NCBI GenBank assembly: GCA_031253625.1
Contig: JAIRVZ010000122.1
Span: 1 to 64,000 of the forward strand
Direction of reading: 5' to 3'
Source of the DNA: Dysgonamonadaceae bacterium
GTDB lineage: Bacteria; Bacteroidota; Bacteroidia; Bacteroidales; Azobacteroidaceae
Length of the DNA: 64,000 bases
Positions 1 through 9,700 of the stretch are shown here, one piece after another. The position numbers and the translations under genes are program-made. A model generated the notes under the pieces. It was not told where the DNA came from, did not search any database, and saw only the letters and a program-made list of their open reading frames with translations. Numbering within the stretch: position 1 is the first letter of the stretch; every line of letters begins with the position of its first letter.

Positions 1-839
1 GCTGTAGCACCATTGTATAATTCCATCAAATTCTCATCACTTATATTTTTCAAGATATGAATACGCGGATTCTTTCTTAACAATTCTTCCACATCCTTGC
101 CATAATGATTCCACACTAACACCAAATCATTCACCGGATTTTGCTTTGCCAAGTCATTGTATGCGTGAATCAATTCAATAGTATTTTTCCGCTTATAACC
201 ACAAGAAACAGAAAAGAAATAAGGGTTATTAATTGCAAATTTCTTCGCCAACTTATCTTTTAAATATTCTTTGTCAGGATAAGGTTTGAATAAACGATGG
301 TTAATGCCCCAATAAATGACATGTATTTTATCCGGATCTACTCCGATATATTTGACTATATCATTTTTCGTTGATTGCGAACATGTAATAACGGCACGAC
401 ACGAACGCATATTATGAAGAACGACATTTTCGAATTTTTTATGAGCCTCCGGTGAAAATTCAGTCGGGTAAGTATACATCAGCATATCATGCATCGTAAA
501 TATGGTTTTTGAAACATTATCTACATAATCAGAATTATGGGGGCAATGCCACAAATCATATCGAGTTAGAACTGTTCGAACATGAACCGGTGAAATGAAT
601 TTGTTGATATAATCTCGAAATGGAAGATGTAAATTTTTATACGGCAACGAAATGCCAAAATCAGCAGGAGTGATTCCACGAATATTTTGCAGATATAATA
701 CGACATCGAAAGGTAATTCATCTTTTAATCGATCAATTTCTTTGACCAATTCGAAAGTCGTTCTACCAACTCCGGTTAAATAGCCCATCGATTTAAGCGG
801 AACAATAGAATTTATATCAATGCAAACTCGTTTTCTCAT
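1..839 (-). CDS. Glycosyltransferase family 4-like protein (3' end outside window)
   Basis: Partial gene read on the minus strand from an ATG at 839; it stays open to the window edge, so about 279 residues of the N-terminal part are seen. The translation starts MRKRVCIDINSIVPLKSMGY and goes on with a segment around HIYWGINHRLFKP and SVSCGYKRKN, typical of the GT-B fold GT4/GT1 glycosyltransferases that pass a sugar from a nucleotide donor to a glycan or lipid acceptor. There is no signal peptide, so it should act in the cytoplasm or at the inner membrane. Its start lies 23 bp inside the end of the next glycosyltransferase gene, so the two are very likely co-transcribed and translationally coupled. 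Donor and acceptor cannot be told from sequence. Confidence 0.85.
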   Translation of the reverse strand, partial: MRKRVCIDINSIVPLKSMGYLTGVGRTTFELVKEIDRLKDELPFDVVLYLQNIRGITPADFGISLPYKNLHLPFRDYINKFISPVHVRTVLTRYDLWHCPHNSDYVDNVSKTIFTMHDMLMYTYPTEFSPEAHKKFENVVLHNMRSCRAVITCSQSTKNDIVKYIGVDPDKIHVIYWGINHRLFKPYPDKEYLKDKLAKKFAINNPYFFSVSCGYKRKNTIELIHAYNDLAKQNPVNDLVLVWNHYGKDVEELLRKNPRIHILKNISDENLMELYNGAT

Positions 840-2157
840 ATACATCAAGTAAATCTTTCACATGTTCTTCCATTGAAATCACTTTTTCCGGTGCAAGTTT
901 CGCCATCTTTTTCCTTTCTGCCGGATGATCGATCATCCATTGCATGGCGTTTTTCAGTTCATCAATATTATTCGGCTCGATTAATAAGCCGTTTATCTTG
1001 TCTTGTATTTGCATTTCGGCACCACCGCAACGAGTGGCAATAACCGGTTTACCTTCCGATAAGGCTTCGCTGATATTTAGTCCGAAAACCTCCAAGTAAA
1101 TCGCAGGATGAACCAACACATCCCATTGCTGAATACATTTTGCGACTTCATCCGGTTGTATTTTCCCATGAAAGAAGATATTCGAACAGTGCTTGTATTG
1201 TTTTACCCACTTTTGTTCACATTTCCCTTTTATGTCGCCCACCAAATGCAATTCACACAGGGAAGTATCCAATTGAGAAAATGCTTTCAAAAGTAAATGA
1301 ATGCCTTTGATATGGCCGATACGACCTACATAAAAGAATTTTAATTTATTGTGAAAGGATGACAAATTGCGTTCGTCATTGCGAGAGCTTTGCTCGAAGC
1401 AATCTATTTTCTGGTTTGCTTCCTGCTTCGTTCCTCGCAGTTCGCAATGACGAACCGGAATTCCATGAGGAACAATTTTTATTTTGTCTTTCGGAAATCT
1501 GTTCAACACCATACTATCGGCAATCGCATACGAAGGTGCAATCATTCGATCGGTATTTCGGATGATTGTCTCCCATTCTTTTTGTTTGTTTTCGATATGC
1601 AAATTGGCACTTACAATGGGTGTAACAAAATAAATAAACGGAAGTTTAGCCAATGCTTTCCCCATTTTCAACCGAAGTGAAAGCGGCATTATTTTCAATA
1701 ACGGATAGAAACATTCGCCTGTTTTCGTATTTCGTAAAACACATCGTGTGCAATCTTTTTGATTCACCGGAACCTTGCATATTTCATCCTTGCAATTCAA
1801 TAATGTGCCTGCCGGACAAACAATTCCACCGTGGTGTGCCGTAACTACATTCCGAATAGAAAGTTCCCTACTGATTCGGGAAATCAATGCTTTTTCCGCA
1901 TGAATGTGAATAATATCGGGAGCAATTTTTTGAATCAGAGTTTTAATTATCGATTCGTCTTTTTGATAGACTTCATAGAGATCTACTCCTTTGTAGTTCT
2001 GTTTTTGAAACGGAATATCCGATTTTTTATTAACAAACGACAATACCGAAACATCCAAACCTTGACGAATCATTTCATCGACCAAGTTTTTCACATAGAC
2101 CTGTCCTCCCCCGTATGTGGAAAAGAAATCTCCGTTTGCTATTTGAAGTATCTTCAT
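817..2157 (-). CDS. Glycosyltransferase family 4 protein with an in-frame repeat insertion
   Basis: 446 residues. The N-terminus (MKILQIANGDFFSTYGGGQ) is the glycine-rich acceptor-side loop of GT4 enzymes. The C-terminal half has FYVGRIGHIKGIHLLLKAF and the donor-binding stretch EVFGLNISEALSEGKPVIAT, where EVFGLNISE carries the usual E-x7-E glutamates. A cysteine-rich segment around residues 113-150 (CPAG, CKDEIC, CTRC) occurs in some GT4 proteins. Residues of about 235-263 do not belong to the fold: they are the translation of an 85-bp palindromic repeat at 1371-1455, read through without a stop. The insert sits at the linker between the two Rossmann-like domains, just before the C-terminal domain, where extra residues are tolerable. 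Probably an envelope or exopolysaccharide transferase; substrate unknown. Confidence 0.88.
   Translation of the reverse strand: MKILQIANGDFFSTYGGGQVYVKNLVDEMIRQGLDVSVLSFVNKKSDIPFQKQNYKGVDLYEVYQKDESIIKTLIQKIAPDIIHIHAEKALISRISRELSIRNVVTAHHGGIVCPAGTLLNCKDEICKVPVNQKDCTRCVLRNTKTGECFYPLLKIMPLSLRLKMGKALAKLPFIYFVTPIVSANLHIENKQKEWETIIRNTDRMIAPSYAIADSMVLNRFPKDKIKIVPHGIPVRHCELRGTKQEANQKIDCFEQSSRNDERNLSSFHNKLKFFYVGRIGHIKGIHLLLKAFSQLDTSLCELHLVGDIKGKCEQKWVKQYKHCSNIFFHGKIQPDEVAKCIQQWDVLVHPAIYLEVFGLNISEALSEGKPVIATRCGGAEMQIQDKINGLLIEPNNIDELKNAMQWMIDHPAERKKMAKLAPEKVISMEEHVKDLLDVYEKTSLH
1371..1455. repeat. 85-bp interspersed palindromic repeat inside a glycosyltransferase gene
   Basis: The ends are exact 14-bp inverted repeats, GTTCGTCATTGCGA at 1371-1384 and TCGCAATGACGAAC at 1442-1455. 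Inside are further partial copies (GCTTTGCTCGAAGCAATC, GCTTCGTTCCTCGC). The type resembles the common interspersed CGTCATTGCGAGGAACG-like repeats of bacterial genomes. It is in frame with the glycosyltransferase and contributes no stop codon on the coding strand. Confidence 0.8.
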
Positions 2158-2164
2158 TAAGGCT

Positions 2165-2195
2165 CAAAGATACATTATCTCTAAATAAAAACAAA
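2165..2195 (-). promoter_or_regulatory. Bacteroidota-type promoter for the glycosyltransferase pair
   Basis: On the minus strand TATCTTTG (complement of 2165-2172) follows TTTG (complement of 2192-2195) after 19 bp. The start codon at 2157 is only 7 nt past the -7 box, so the transcript should have almost no leader. The -33 TTTG is made from the T tract of the frdB terminator. Confidence 0.65.
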
Positions 2196-2227
2196 AAAGA
2201 AGGGAATGAAATTACTATCATTCCCTT
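2193..2227 (-). terminator. Rho-independent terminator of frdCAB
   Basis: On the minus strand a perfect 10-bp stem (AAGGGAATGA with TCATTCCCTT; 2218-2227 and 2200-2209) and an 8-nt loop are followed by a T tract (complement of 2193-2199). It lies 32-66 bp past the frdB stop codon. Confidence 0.85.
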
Positions 2228-2258
2228 TATTTTTTTATTTATATCTTCTATTTTTACA

Positions 2259-3014
2259 TCAATCTGCGAGTTTTGCTTTCAAAAACTCCCTGTTCAAGCG
2301 AGCAATGTTGCTAATTGAAATATTTTTAGGACATTCTTGTTCACAAGCAGCTGTATTCGTGCAGTTTCCGAAACCGAGTTCGTCCATTTTAGCAACCATT
2401 GCTTTGGCACGACGGGCTGCCTCTATCCTACCCTGTGGCAACAACGCCAACTGGCTTACCTTGGCTGAAACAAACAACATTGCCGAACCGTTTTTACAAG
2501 CAGCCACACAAGCACCACAGCCAATACATGATGCAGAATCCATTGCCTCATCGGCATCAATTTTGGAAATCGGAATTGCATTGGCATCCGGAATTCCTCC
2601 TGTATTCACAGAAACATATCCTCCGGCTTGAATGATTTTATCAAAAGCTGTGCGATCGACCATCAAATCACGAATTACAGGGAAACCTGCCGAACGCCAA
2701 GGTTCTACGGTGATTGTTTCTCCATCTTTGAATTTACGCATGTGCAACTGACAAGTAGTTATGTCTTCGTCGGGTCCGTGTGGATGCCCGTTTACATACA
2801 AAGAACACATACCGCAAATTCCTTCGCGACAATCGTGATCAAACACTACAGGCTCTTTTCCTTCGTTGATTAGGTTCTCGTTCAAGATGTCTAACATTTC
2901 GAGAAAAGAAGAATCTACCGAAATACCATCTAATTTATATGTTTCAAATGCACCCTTGGCCTTTGGCCCTTTTTGACGCCAGACCTTCAAATTTATATTG
3001 ATATTTTTTTCCAT
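2259..3014 (-). CDS. frdB: Fumarate reductase/succinate dehydrogenase iron-sulfur subunit
   Basis: 251 residues. It carries electrons between the membrane cytochrome b and the flavoprotein in the quinol:fumarate reductase / succinate dehydrogenase complex on the cytoplasmic face of the inner membrane. Cysteine groups are visible in order: [15 protein letters not shown] for the plant-type [2Fe-2S] cluster (near residues 62-73), [11 protein letters not shown] for the [4Fe-4S] cluster, and [12 protein letters not shown] for the last cluster. Length and motifs match the Bacteroides type. It is the last gene of frdC-frdA-frdB, 5 bp after frdA, and a strong terminator follows. In anaerobic Bacteroidota this complex usually runs as fumarate reductase; sequence alone does not settle the direction. 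Confidence 0.96.
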   Translation of the reverse strand: MEKNININLKVWRQKGPKAKGAFETYKLDGISVDSSFLEMLDILNENLINEGKEPVVFDHDCREGICGMCSLYVNGHPHGPDEDITTCQLHMRKFKDGETITVEPWRSAGFPVIRDLMVDRTAFDKIIQAGGYVSVNTGGIPDANAIPISKIDADEAMDSASCIGCGACVAACKNGSAMLFVSAKVSQLALLPQGRIEAARRAKAMVAKMDELGFGNCTNTAACEQECPKNISISNIARLNREFLKAKLAD

Positions 3015-3019
3015 GACTT

Positions 3020-4960
3020 TTACGCTTTGTAATTTCTTTGTTGACGTTGAACGAACTCATAATCAAGAGGTTCCTTAATTAACTCAGGATCTTGATCTTC
3101 TCCTATATATTTCCAGCAAGCTGCGTATGAATAATGTTCATCATCACGAAGTGCTTCTCCATCAGGTGTTTGATATTCTTCGCGGAAATGGCCTCCACAA
3201 GATTCGTTGCGATTCAATCCGTCTAAAGCCATCAAATAACCAATTTCTAAAAAGTCGGCTACGCGCAATGCTTTTTCGAGTTCGACATTCAATGTATTGG
3301 GTTCTCCCGGAATGCGTACATTAGACCAGAATTCTTTTTTCACTTCTTTTAATTTCTTCAAAGCTGTTTCCAAAGATTCTTTGGTGCGTCCCATTCCTAC
3401 ATAATCCCACATAATGTGACCAAGTTCTTTATGGATAGAATCAACCGAACGTTTTCCATTGATACTCATCAATTTGGCAATCTTTTCGTTGATTTCGTTT
3501 TCTGCTTGTTGGAATTCGGGCAAATCGGTACTGAAACGAGGTACACCAATTTGATCAGATAAGTAGTTTTGTATTGTATAAGGAAGAACGAAATATCCGT
3601 CGGCCAAACCTTGCATCAAGGCAGAAGCACCCAAACGGTTGGCTCCATGGTCGGAGAAGTTAGCCTCTCCAATAGAAAACAATCCGGGGATGGAGGTCAT
3701 CAGTTCATAATCTACCCAAATTCCACCCATAGTGTAGTGGATAGCCGGATAAATCATCATCGGAGTTTCATACGGATTTTCATCTACTATTTTTTCGTAC
3801 ATCTGGAACAAGTTTCCGTAACGTTCTTCTACTGTTTTCATTCCCAAACGCTTGATTGAGTCGGAAAAATCCAAATAAACAGCTAAACCGCTACCTACGC
3901 CAAATCCGGCATCGCAACGTTCTTTAGCGGCACGAGAGGCAACATCACGAGGAACCAAGTTTCCGAAAGCGGGATATCTTCTTTCCAAATAATAATCGCG
4001 ATCTTCTTCTTTCAGTTGAGTTGGTTTCAATTTGCCTGCACGGATAGCTTCGGCATCTTCTTTCTTTTTGGGAACCCAAATACGTCCATCGTTACGCAAT
4101 GATTCGGACATCAAGGTTAATTTTGACTGAAACTCTCCGTGAATGGGAATACAAGTCGGGTGGATTTGTGCAAAACAAGGATTGGCGAAGTAAGCTCCTT
4201 TTTTATAACATTGCAAAACTGCCGATCCGTTAGAACCCATGGCATTGGTAGAAAGGAAGAACGTGTTTCCGTATCCTCCGGTTCCGATTACAACAGCATG
4301 AGCCGAGAATCTTTCAACTTTTCCTGTTACCAAATTGCGAGCGATGATACCGCGGGCACGACCGTCGATAATCACCAAATCCAACATTTCGTAACGAGTA
4401 TATAATTTTACCGAACCTTGGTTTACCTGACGGCTTAATGCAGAATATGCACCCAACAATAACTGTTGTCCGGTTTGACCTTTGGCGTAGAAAGTACGGG
4501 AAACCTGCGCGCCACCAAAAGAACGGTTATCCAACAAGCCACCGTATTCGCGAGCGAAAGGAACTCCTTGAGCCACACATTGGTCAATAATACTGTTAGC
4601 AACTTCTGCCAAACGGTAAACATTGGCCTCGCGTGCACGATAATCGCCTCCTTTAAGTGTATCGTAAAACAAACGATAAACAGAGTCGCCATCATTTTGA
4701 TAATTTTTTGCAGCATTGATACCGCCTTGAGCAGCAATCGAATGCGCCCGACGCGGAGAATCCTGAATACAGAAATTCAACACATTGAAACCCAATTCTC
4801 CGAGAGATGCAGCTGCGGAAGCTCCGGCCAAACCTGTTCCGACAACGATAACATCTAAACGACGTTTATTGGCAGGATTCACCAGTTTCTGATGGTCTTT
4901 ATAGTTGGTCCATTTTCTTTCTAATGGCCCTTGAGGTATTTTTGAATCTATCTTTGTCAT
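3020..4960 (-). CDS. frdA: Fumarate reductase/succinate dehydrogenase flavoprotein subunit
   Basis: 646 residues. Catalytic subunit interconverting fumarate and succinate with covalently bound FAD. The dinucleotide-binding motif [20 protein letters not shown] is at about residues 39-58. The FAD-attachment region [15 protein letters not shown] contains the expected histidine. [11 protein letters not shown] and SESLRNDG belong to the active site, and [19 protein letters not shown] is the FAD/capping segment. The C-terminal part has [15 protein letters not shown], typical of these subunits. The length fits the non-classical family of Bacteroides, Wolinella and Bacillus that pairs with one cytochrome b protein. 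It lies 17 bp after frdC and 5 bp before frdB. Confidence 0.97.
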   Translation of the reverse strand: MTKIDSKIPQGPLERKWTNYKDHQKLVNPANKRRLDVIVVGTGLAGASAAASLGELGFNVLNFCIQDSPRRAHSIAAQGGINAAKNYQNDGDSVYRLFYDTLKGGDYRAREANVYRLAEVANSIIDQCVAQGVPFAREYGGLLDNRSFGGAQVSRTFYAKGQTGQQLLLGAYSALSRQVNQGSVKLYTRYEMLDLVIIDGRARGIIARNLVTGKVERFSAHAVVIGTGGYGNTFFLSTNAMGSNGSAVLQCYKKGAYFANPCFAQIHPTCIPIHGEFQSKLTLMSESLRNDGRIWVPKKKEDAEAIRAGKLKPTQLKEEDRDYYLERRYPAFGNLVPRDVASRAAKERCDAGFGVGSGLAVYLDFSDSIKRLGMKTVEERYGNLFQMYEKIVDENPYETPMMIYPAIHYTMGGIWVDYELMTSIPGLFSIGEANFSDHGANRLGASALMQGLADGYFVLPYTIQNYLSDQIGVPRFSTDLPEFQQAENEINEKIAKLMSINGKRSVDSIHKELGHIMWDYVGMGRTKESLETALKKLKEVKKEFWSNVRIPGEPNTLNVELEKALRVADFLEIGYLMALDGLNRNESCGGHFREEYQTPDGEALRDDEHYSYAACWKYIGEDQDPELIKEPLDYEFVQRQQRNYKA

Positions 4961-4977
4961 GATTTATGTTTTTTTAA

Positions 4978-5685
4978 TTATATTCCGCAAGCGGCTCCGT
5001 AAGAGCAAATATTTTTGATGAAAAATACGAGAACAACAGCTACATATCCGAGAATTACAGCAGTTACATAGATATTTCCTATCCATTTCCAGCGATTGAA
5101 CCACACTTTACCGTTGATACCCATTGTTTGGAAAGCACTCCAAAAACCGTGAGTCAAGTGAAACCACAAAGCACCTAATCCCACCAAATAAAGGATAACT
5201 ACAATCGGGCAAGAGAAAGTGTTTTGAATGTGGAAAACACCATTTTGAGCATTCGCTATGTCCACATCCATACCTACTTTATGCAATATTTCGACCAATT
5301 GCATTTTTGCCCAAAAGTTATACATGTGCAATGCTAAAAATGCAACAACTGCGATACCTAAAGCCAACATGTTTTGTGACGCCCACTCCACATTTTTAGG
5401 TTTTGCATTGACAGCATAAGCATCGTTTCCACGCGCACTTCTGTTTTGGAAATACAAAATAAAAGCATACACGATATGAACAAACACGCCCGCAGCAAGC
5501 ACCATAGTACCTGCAAGTGCATACCAGTTAGCACCTAAAAATTCGCATATCATGTTGTAAGCTTCAGGTGAGAAAATAGCCACCAAATTCATACATACAT
5601 GAAACGTTAAAAAAAGAATAAGAAAAAGACCGGAAATACTCATTACCAGCTTTCTCCCAATAGAAGATTTAAATAGCCAATACAT
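4978..5685 (-). CDS. frdC: Fumarate reductase/succinate dehydrogenase cytochrome b subunit
   Basis: 235 residues. Membrane anchor that holds haem b and the quinone site of the frdCAB complex. The sequence has five hydrophobic segments, roughly residues 12-38, 55-80, 105-125, 160-180 and 205-228. Histidines suitable as haem ligands occur in FHVCMNLV, VHIVYAF, LHMYNFW and FHLTHGFWSAFQTMG. The family is the single-subunit, Bacillus/Bacteroides-like cytochrome b558. It is the first gene of the operon, preceded by a clear TAnnTTTG promoter, and frdA starts 17 bp later. Confidence 0.95.
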   Translation of the reverse strand: MYWLFKSSIGRKLVMSISGLFLILFLTFHVCMNLVAIFSPEAYNMICEFLGANWYALAGTMVLAAGVFVHIVYAFILYFQNRSARGNDAYAVNAKPKNVEWASQNMLALGIAVVAFLALHMYNFWAKMQLVEILHKVGMDVDIANAQNGVFHIQNTFSCPIVVILYLVGLGALWFHLTHGFWSAFQTMGINGKVWFNRWKWIGNIYVTAVILGYVAVVLVFFIKNICSYGAACGI

Positions 5686-5734
5686 AATTTTTATGATTAT
5701 TTTTATTAATTGATTAATTTACTAATTTGCGTCG

Positions 5735-5765
5735 CAAAATTATATTAATAAAGTATAAGAAACAA
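5735..5765 (-). promoter_or_regulatory. Promoter of frdCAB
   Basis: On the minus strand TTG (complement of 5763-5765), 20 bp, then TAATTTTG (complement of 5735-5742). This fits the TTG-N19-21-TAnnTTTG pattern and gives a leader of about 45 nt before the frdC ATG at 5685. Confidence 0.65.
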
Positions 5766-5827
5766 GGGATTACAGAAATTTTTCTTCAATACAACATGAG
5801 TTCAAAATGAGGATCAGTAATTATTAT

Positions 5828-6781
5828 TTAAAACACTGACTTACATACTTTTACAACATTGTCCGGAATTCCAAAAGTATAAATATGGATTGCCGGGACA
5901 TTTGCTTGTTTGAGTTCTTTTGCCTGTGCGATAAGCCATTCCGTACCGACATTTTTTGCATCGGCATTGGTTTTACAAAGACGTAAAGCGTGTTCGAGCG
6001 GCTCAGGAAGTGTTACGTTAAAAAGTTTCGGCAACACGTCAACCTGACTAGCAGTGGCAATGGGTTTAACACCCGGAACTATCGGAACTGTAATTCCAAT
6101 TTCGCGACACCGCCGGACAAATTCAAAATATTTTGTATTGTCAAAAAACATTTGAGTAACAATATAATCAGCACCTGCATCGACTTTTTCTTTCAAATAA
6201 TGCAGATCTTGCTCAAAATTAGGAGCATCGCTGTGTTTTTCGGGGTAACCAGCTACTCCGCACGAAAATGAAGTTGGCGTAACTACTTCTGTTTCTGAAT
6301 GCAACAACACTCCCCTATTCATGTTTTGTACCTGTTTTAGCAAATCAATGGCGTGTGCATATCCACCGTTTTCAGCAATAAACATCAGCTCCGACCTCAT
6401 TTTGTCGCCTCGCAAAACAAGCAAATTTTCCATTTCAAGATAATGAAAATCAATGAGTTCGTCTTCAATTTGGTCGCGAGTAAACCCTGCACAAATAACG
6501 TGCGGGACAACTTCAATTCCGTATTTGAATTTCACAGATGCAGCCACACCCGCATTTCCCGGACGTTTTTTTATCAAAACGCGCTCCGTTTCGCCATCAG
6601 GCTTTTTGCGATAAGCTATGTCGGCACGATGGCTTGTTACGTTGATATACGACGGTGCAAATTCGAGCAAAGGCTCTATTATTCGCTGAATTTCGACAAA
6701 ACTTCCTCCTTTTAACGGTGGCAGAATTTCGAAAGTAAACAGCGTTTTCTGCGTATTTTTTAATAAATCTGAAACTTTCAT
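5828..6781 (-). CDS. metF: 5,10-methylenetetrahydrofolate reductase
   Basis: 317 residues. FAD enzyme that reduces 5,10-methylene- to 5-methyl-tetrahydrofolate, the methyl donor for MetH. The TIM-barrel family is shown by FTFEILPPLKGGS near the N-terminus (with the conserved glutamate), INVTSHRAD, LLVLRGDK, FSCGVAGYPEKHSDA, and DAGADYIVTQMFFDN, which are the folate- and flavin-binding segments. The length is normal. It begins 2 bp after the metH stop, so product and user of methyl-THF are made from one transcript. Confidence 0.95.
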   Translation of the reverse strand: MKVSDLLKNTQKTLFTFEILPPLKGGSFVEIQRIIEPLLEFAPSYINVTSHRADIAYRKKPDGETERVLIKKRPGNAGVAASVKFKYGIEVVPHVICAGFTRDQIEDELIDFHYLEMENLLVLRGDKMRSELMFIAENGGYAHAIDLLKQVQNMNRGVLLHSETEVVTPTSFSCGVAGYPEKHSDAPNFEQDLHYLKEKVDAGADYIVTQMFFDNTKYFEFVRRCREIGITVPIVPGVKPIATASQVDVLPKLFNVTLPEPLEHALRLCKTNADAKNVGTEWLIAQAKELKQANVPAIHIYTFGIPDNVVKVCKSVF

Positions 6782-6783
6782 AA

Positions 6784-9700
6784 TTATATTTTTTTGGGCA
6801 CATTAAAATATTTTGCATTCTTATTTGCAAAATACAATCCACAAACCGATGACGATGGAATTATTGCGTAAGTTTCTGTTAATCTTACGTTTATATTTAT
6901 TTCAGCATTAAGAATATCAAAAATTTTCCGCTTTTCGATGTGTTCGGGATAGACGGGATAACCCACCGCAGGACGTATGCCTTGATGCGAAAATTTCCAA
7001 AGTTCAGTGCGAACTTTTTGGTGCAAAAATTCGGAAGCTGCCTCTACAAGAGCATCTGACAGTGCTTTCACAAGAACTTTTTGATACTCGTCGTCCGTAT
7101 GCATAAATACTTCTGTTGTGGCAGCAAAACAACCGATATAATCACGTTTTCCATATTCCAAAGGCGCAATAAAATCGGCAAGACTTGGATTTTTTTCACT
7201 CATAGCCAACGAACGCTTTGCGTGCAATCGACAAATTTCTTTTCTTTGTTCAAAAATGATAATATCCTCATTTTGGGCATTTGCCTCAAAAATTCCGATT
7301 ACTGCACGAACGGAAATGTTTTTGCTATGGGTGGATTTCTCACTGCGCTCGAAATGACGCTCGGTATTAGCCAAAAGACGCTCACAATCTCTACGAAGTT
7401 TTTCCTGTTCCTCCGCACTGTTTTTCACTGCGAAAACATGATAAATCTCTTTCCAATTGATGAAAGGAATAAGATCTGCTATGTCTAAATTCTTAAAAAC
7501 TTTTATCCCCAAAAATTCCGGTTTAATAATTTGTTCATCATCCCATTGGATTTGAATTTTATTTAACCGCGCTGTTTCTAACGAGACTGTTTTTTTATTT
7601 TTTTGTTCTTCTTCGTATTGCTGTTTTATTTTTTGATAATCAGCCGTTATTTGTTTTAAATAATTCTCCTTATTTTCAACCGAAAGTAGATTTTTTACTA
7701 CATCTACGCTACGCGATGCATCTTTTACATACACTACTCCTCCCTCGTACTTGTCTGCCATTGCGACGGCTGTATGTAGTTGGCTCGCAGCTGCGCCACC
7801 GATCATAAACGGAATGTTCAGATTTCGATTTTTTGCCTCGTCGAACACACGAATCATTTCATCGAGAGACGGAGTTATCAAGCCGCAAAGTCCGATAATA
7901 TCTGCATTTTCGCGAATGGCAGCATCGATAATTTCTTTTGCAGGCACCATAACGCCCAAATCAATCACTTGGCAACCACTGCACGAAAGAACAATTCCCA
8001 CAATATTTTTTCCAATATCGTGAACATCACCTTTGACGGTAGCAAGCAGAATTTTTCTTGCGCTCTGCAAAGTATTGTTTTTTAATTTTTCCTGCTCAAT
8101 CAAAGGTTCTAAATACGACACTGCCTTTTTTATCACTCGTGCGCTTTTTATCACTTGCGGCAAAAACATTTTTCCAGCTCCGAACAAATCGCCAACGCTA
8201 TTCATCGCTTGCATCAACGATTTTTCAATAATTTGCACAGGCGAGCCGTATTGCTGCAAAAGTTCGTCGAGCAGAGGTTCAATATTTTCCGAAACACCTT
8301 TTATCAACATATTTTGCAGTTGCTCATCGGCAGAAAAATTTGAAATTCCGGTTACGGGAATTTCGGCAGATTTTTGTTGTGTTAAATTGGTACCGTATTC
8401 CAACAATCGCTCGGTTGCATCGCTATTTTTGTTTAAAACAACGTCTTCGATTAGTTGCAAAAGTTTTGGCTCAATTTCGTTATAAACAATCAGTGAACTC
8501 GGATTTACAATTCCCATATCAAGTCCGTTTGCAATAGCGTGATACAGAAAAACAGCATGCATCGCCTCACGAATGGCATCATTCCCGCGATACGAAAACG
8601 ACAAATTACTAATTCCACCGCTCAATTTTACATGAGGCAAATTTTCCTTTATCCATTTACAAGATTTTATAAAATCAACTGCATACGAATTGTGTGCCTC
8701 AACACCTGTGGAAATGGCCAAAACATTTGAATCGAAAATGATGTCTTGCGGTGGAAAATCAATCGTTTTCAACGAGCGATATGCCCGCCCGGCAATCTCG
8801 ATTTTTCGCTCAAAAGTATCAGCTTGCCCATTTTCATCGAACAAAATGACAACTACCGCTGCTCCAAATTTTTGAATATATGCGGCCTTTTCTAAAAACG
8901 CTTTTTCGCCATCTTTCAAACTGATGGAATTGACAATAGATTTGCCCTGTGTGGCTTGCAAGCCTGTTTTTATTACTTCCCATTTTGACGAATCAATCAT
9001 TATCGGAACTTTGGCAATGTTTGGTTCAGAGGCAATCAGATTTAAAAATTCGTGCATCGCTTCTTCCGAATTTATCATTGCATCGTCCATGCAAATGTCG
9101 ATAATTTGCGCTCCGTCTTCAATCTGCTTGGCCGCTATCGACAAGGCTTCTTCAAATTGCCGGTCGCGAATCAACCGGGCAAATTTTTTAGAGCCTGCCA
9201 CATTGGTACGTTCCCCGATATTTACAAAATTATTTTTGCTCAAAATTTTCACGGTTTCCCATCCGCTAAAAGCAGTAATCGGCCCAATGTTAAGAATTTG
9301 TCGTGGTGGATATAGTGCCGCTTTTTCGGCAATCAATTTAATATGTTCGGGCGTAGAGCCACAGCAGCCACCAATGATATTTACATAGCCGTTTTTCAGC
9401 ATCGTTTCAATATCGGCGACCATTGTTTCGGGCGATTGTTCATATTGCCCCAATTGGTTTGGAAATCCTGCGTTTGGATAAATGCAAACATTGAAACGCG
9501 AAATTTGCGACAATTCTTGCGCAAACGGCATCATTTGGATGGTACCGCAACCGCAATTAAGTCCGATACTGAACAGATTTAAACTCGAAAAAGTGATGTA
9601 AAAAGCCTCTAAAGTTTGTCCCGACAAAGTTCTGCCGCTCGTATCACTCAATGTAACCGACAACATAACAGGAAGTTGCACCGATTTTTGCGCCAAACAA

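Noticed and set aside
1359-1680. Small plus-strand frames over the repeat in the glycosyltransferase gene
   Set aside because: They are antisense shadows, partly made of the palindromic repeat.
4435-4737. 100-residue open frame on the minus strand
   Set aside because: Out-of-frame shadow within frdA, which has full motif support.
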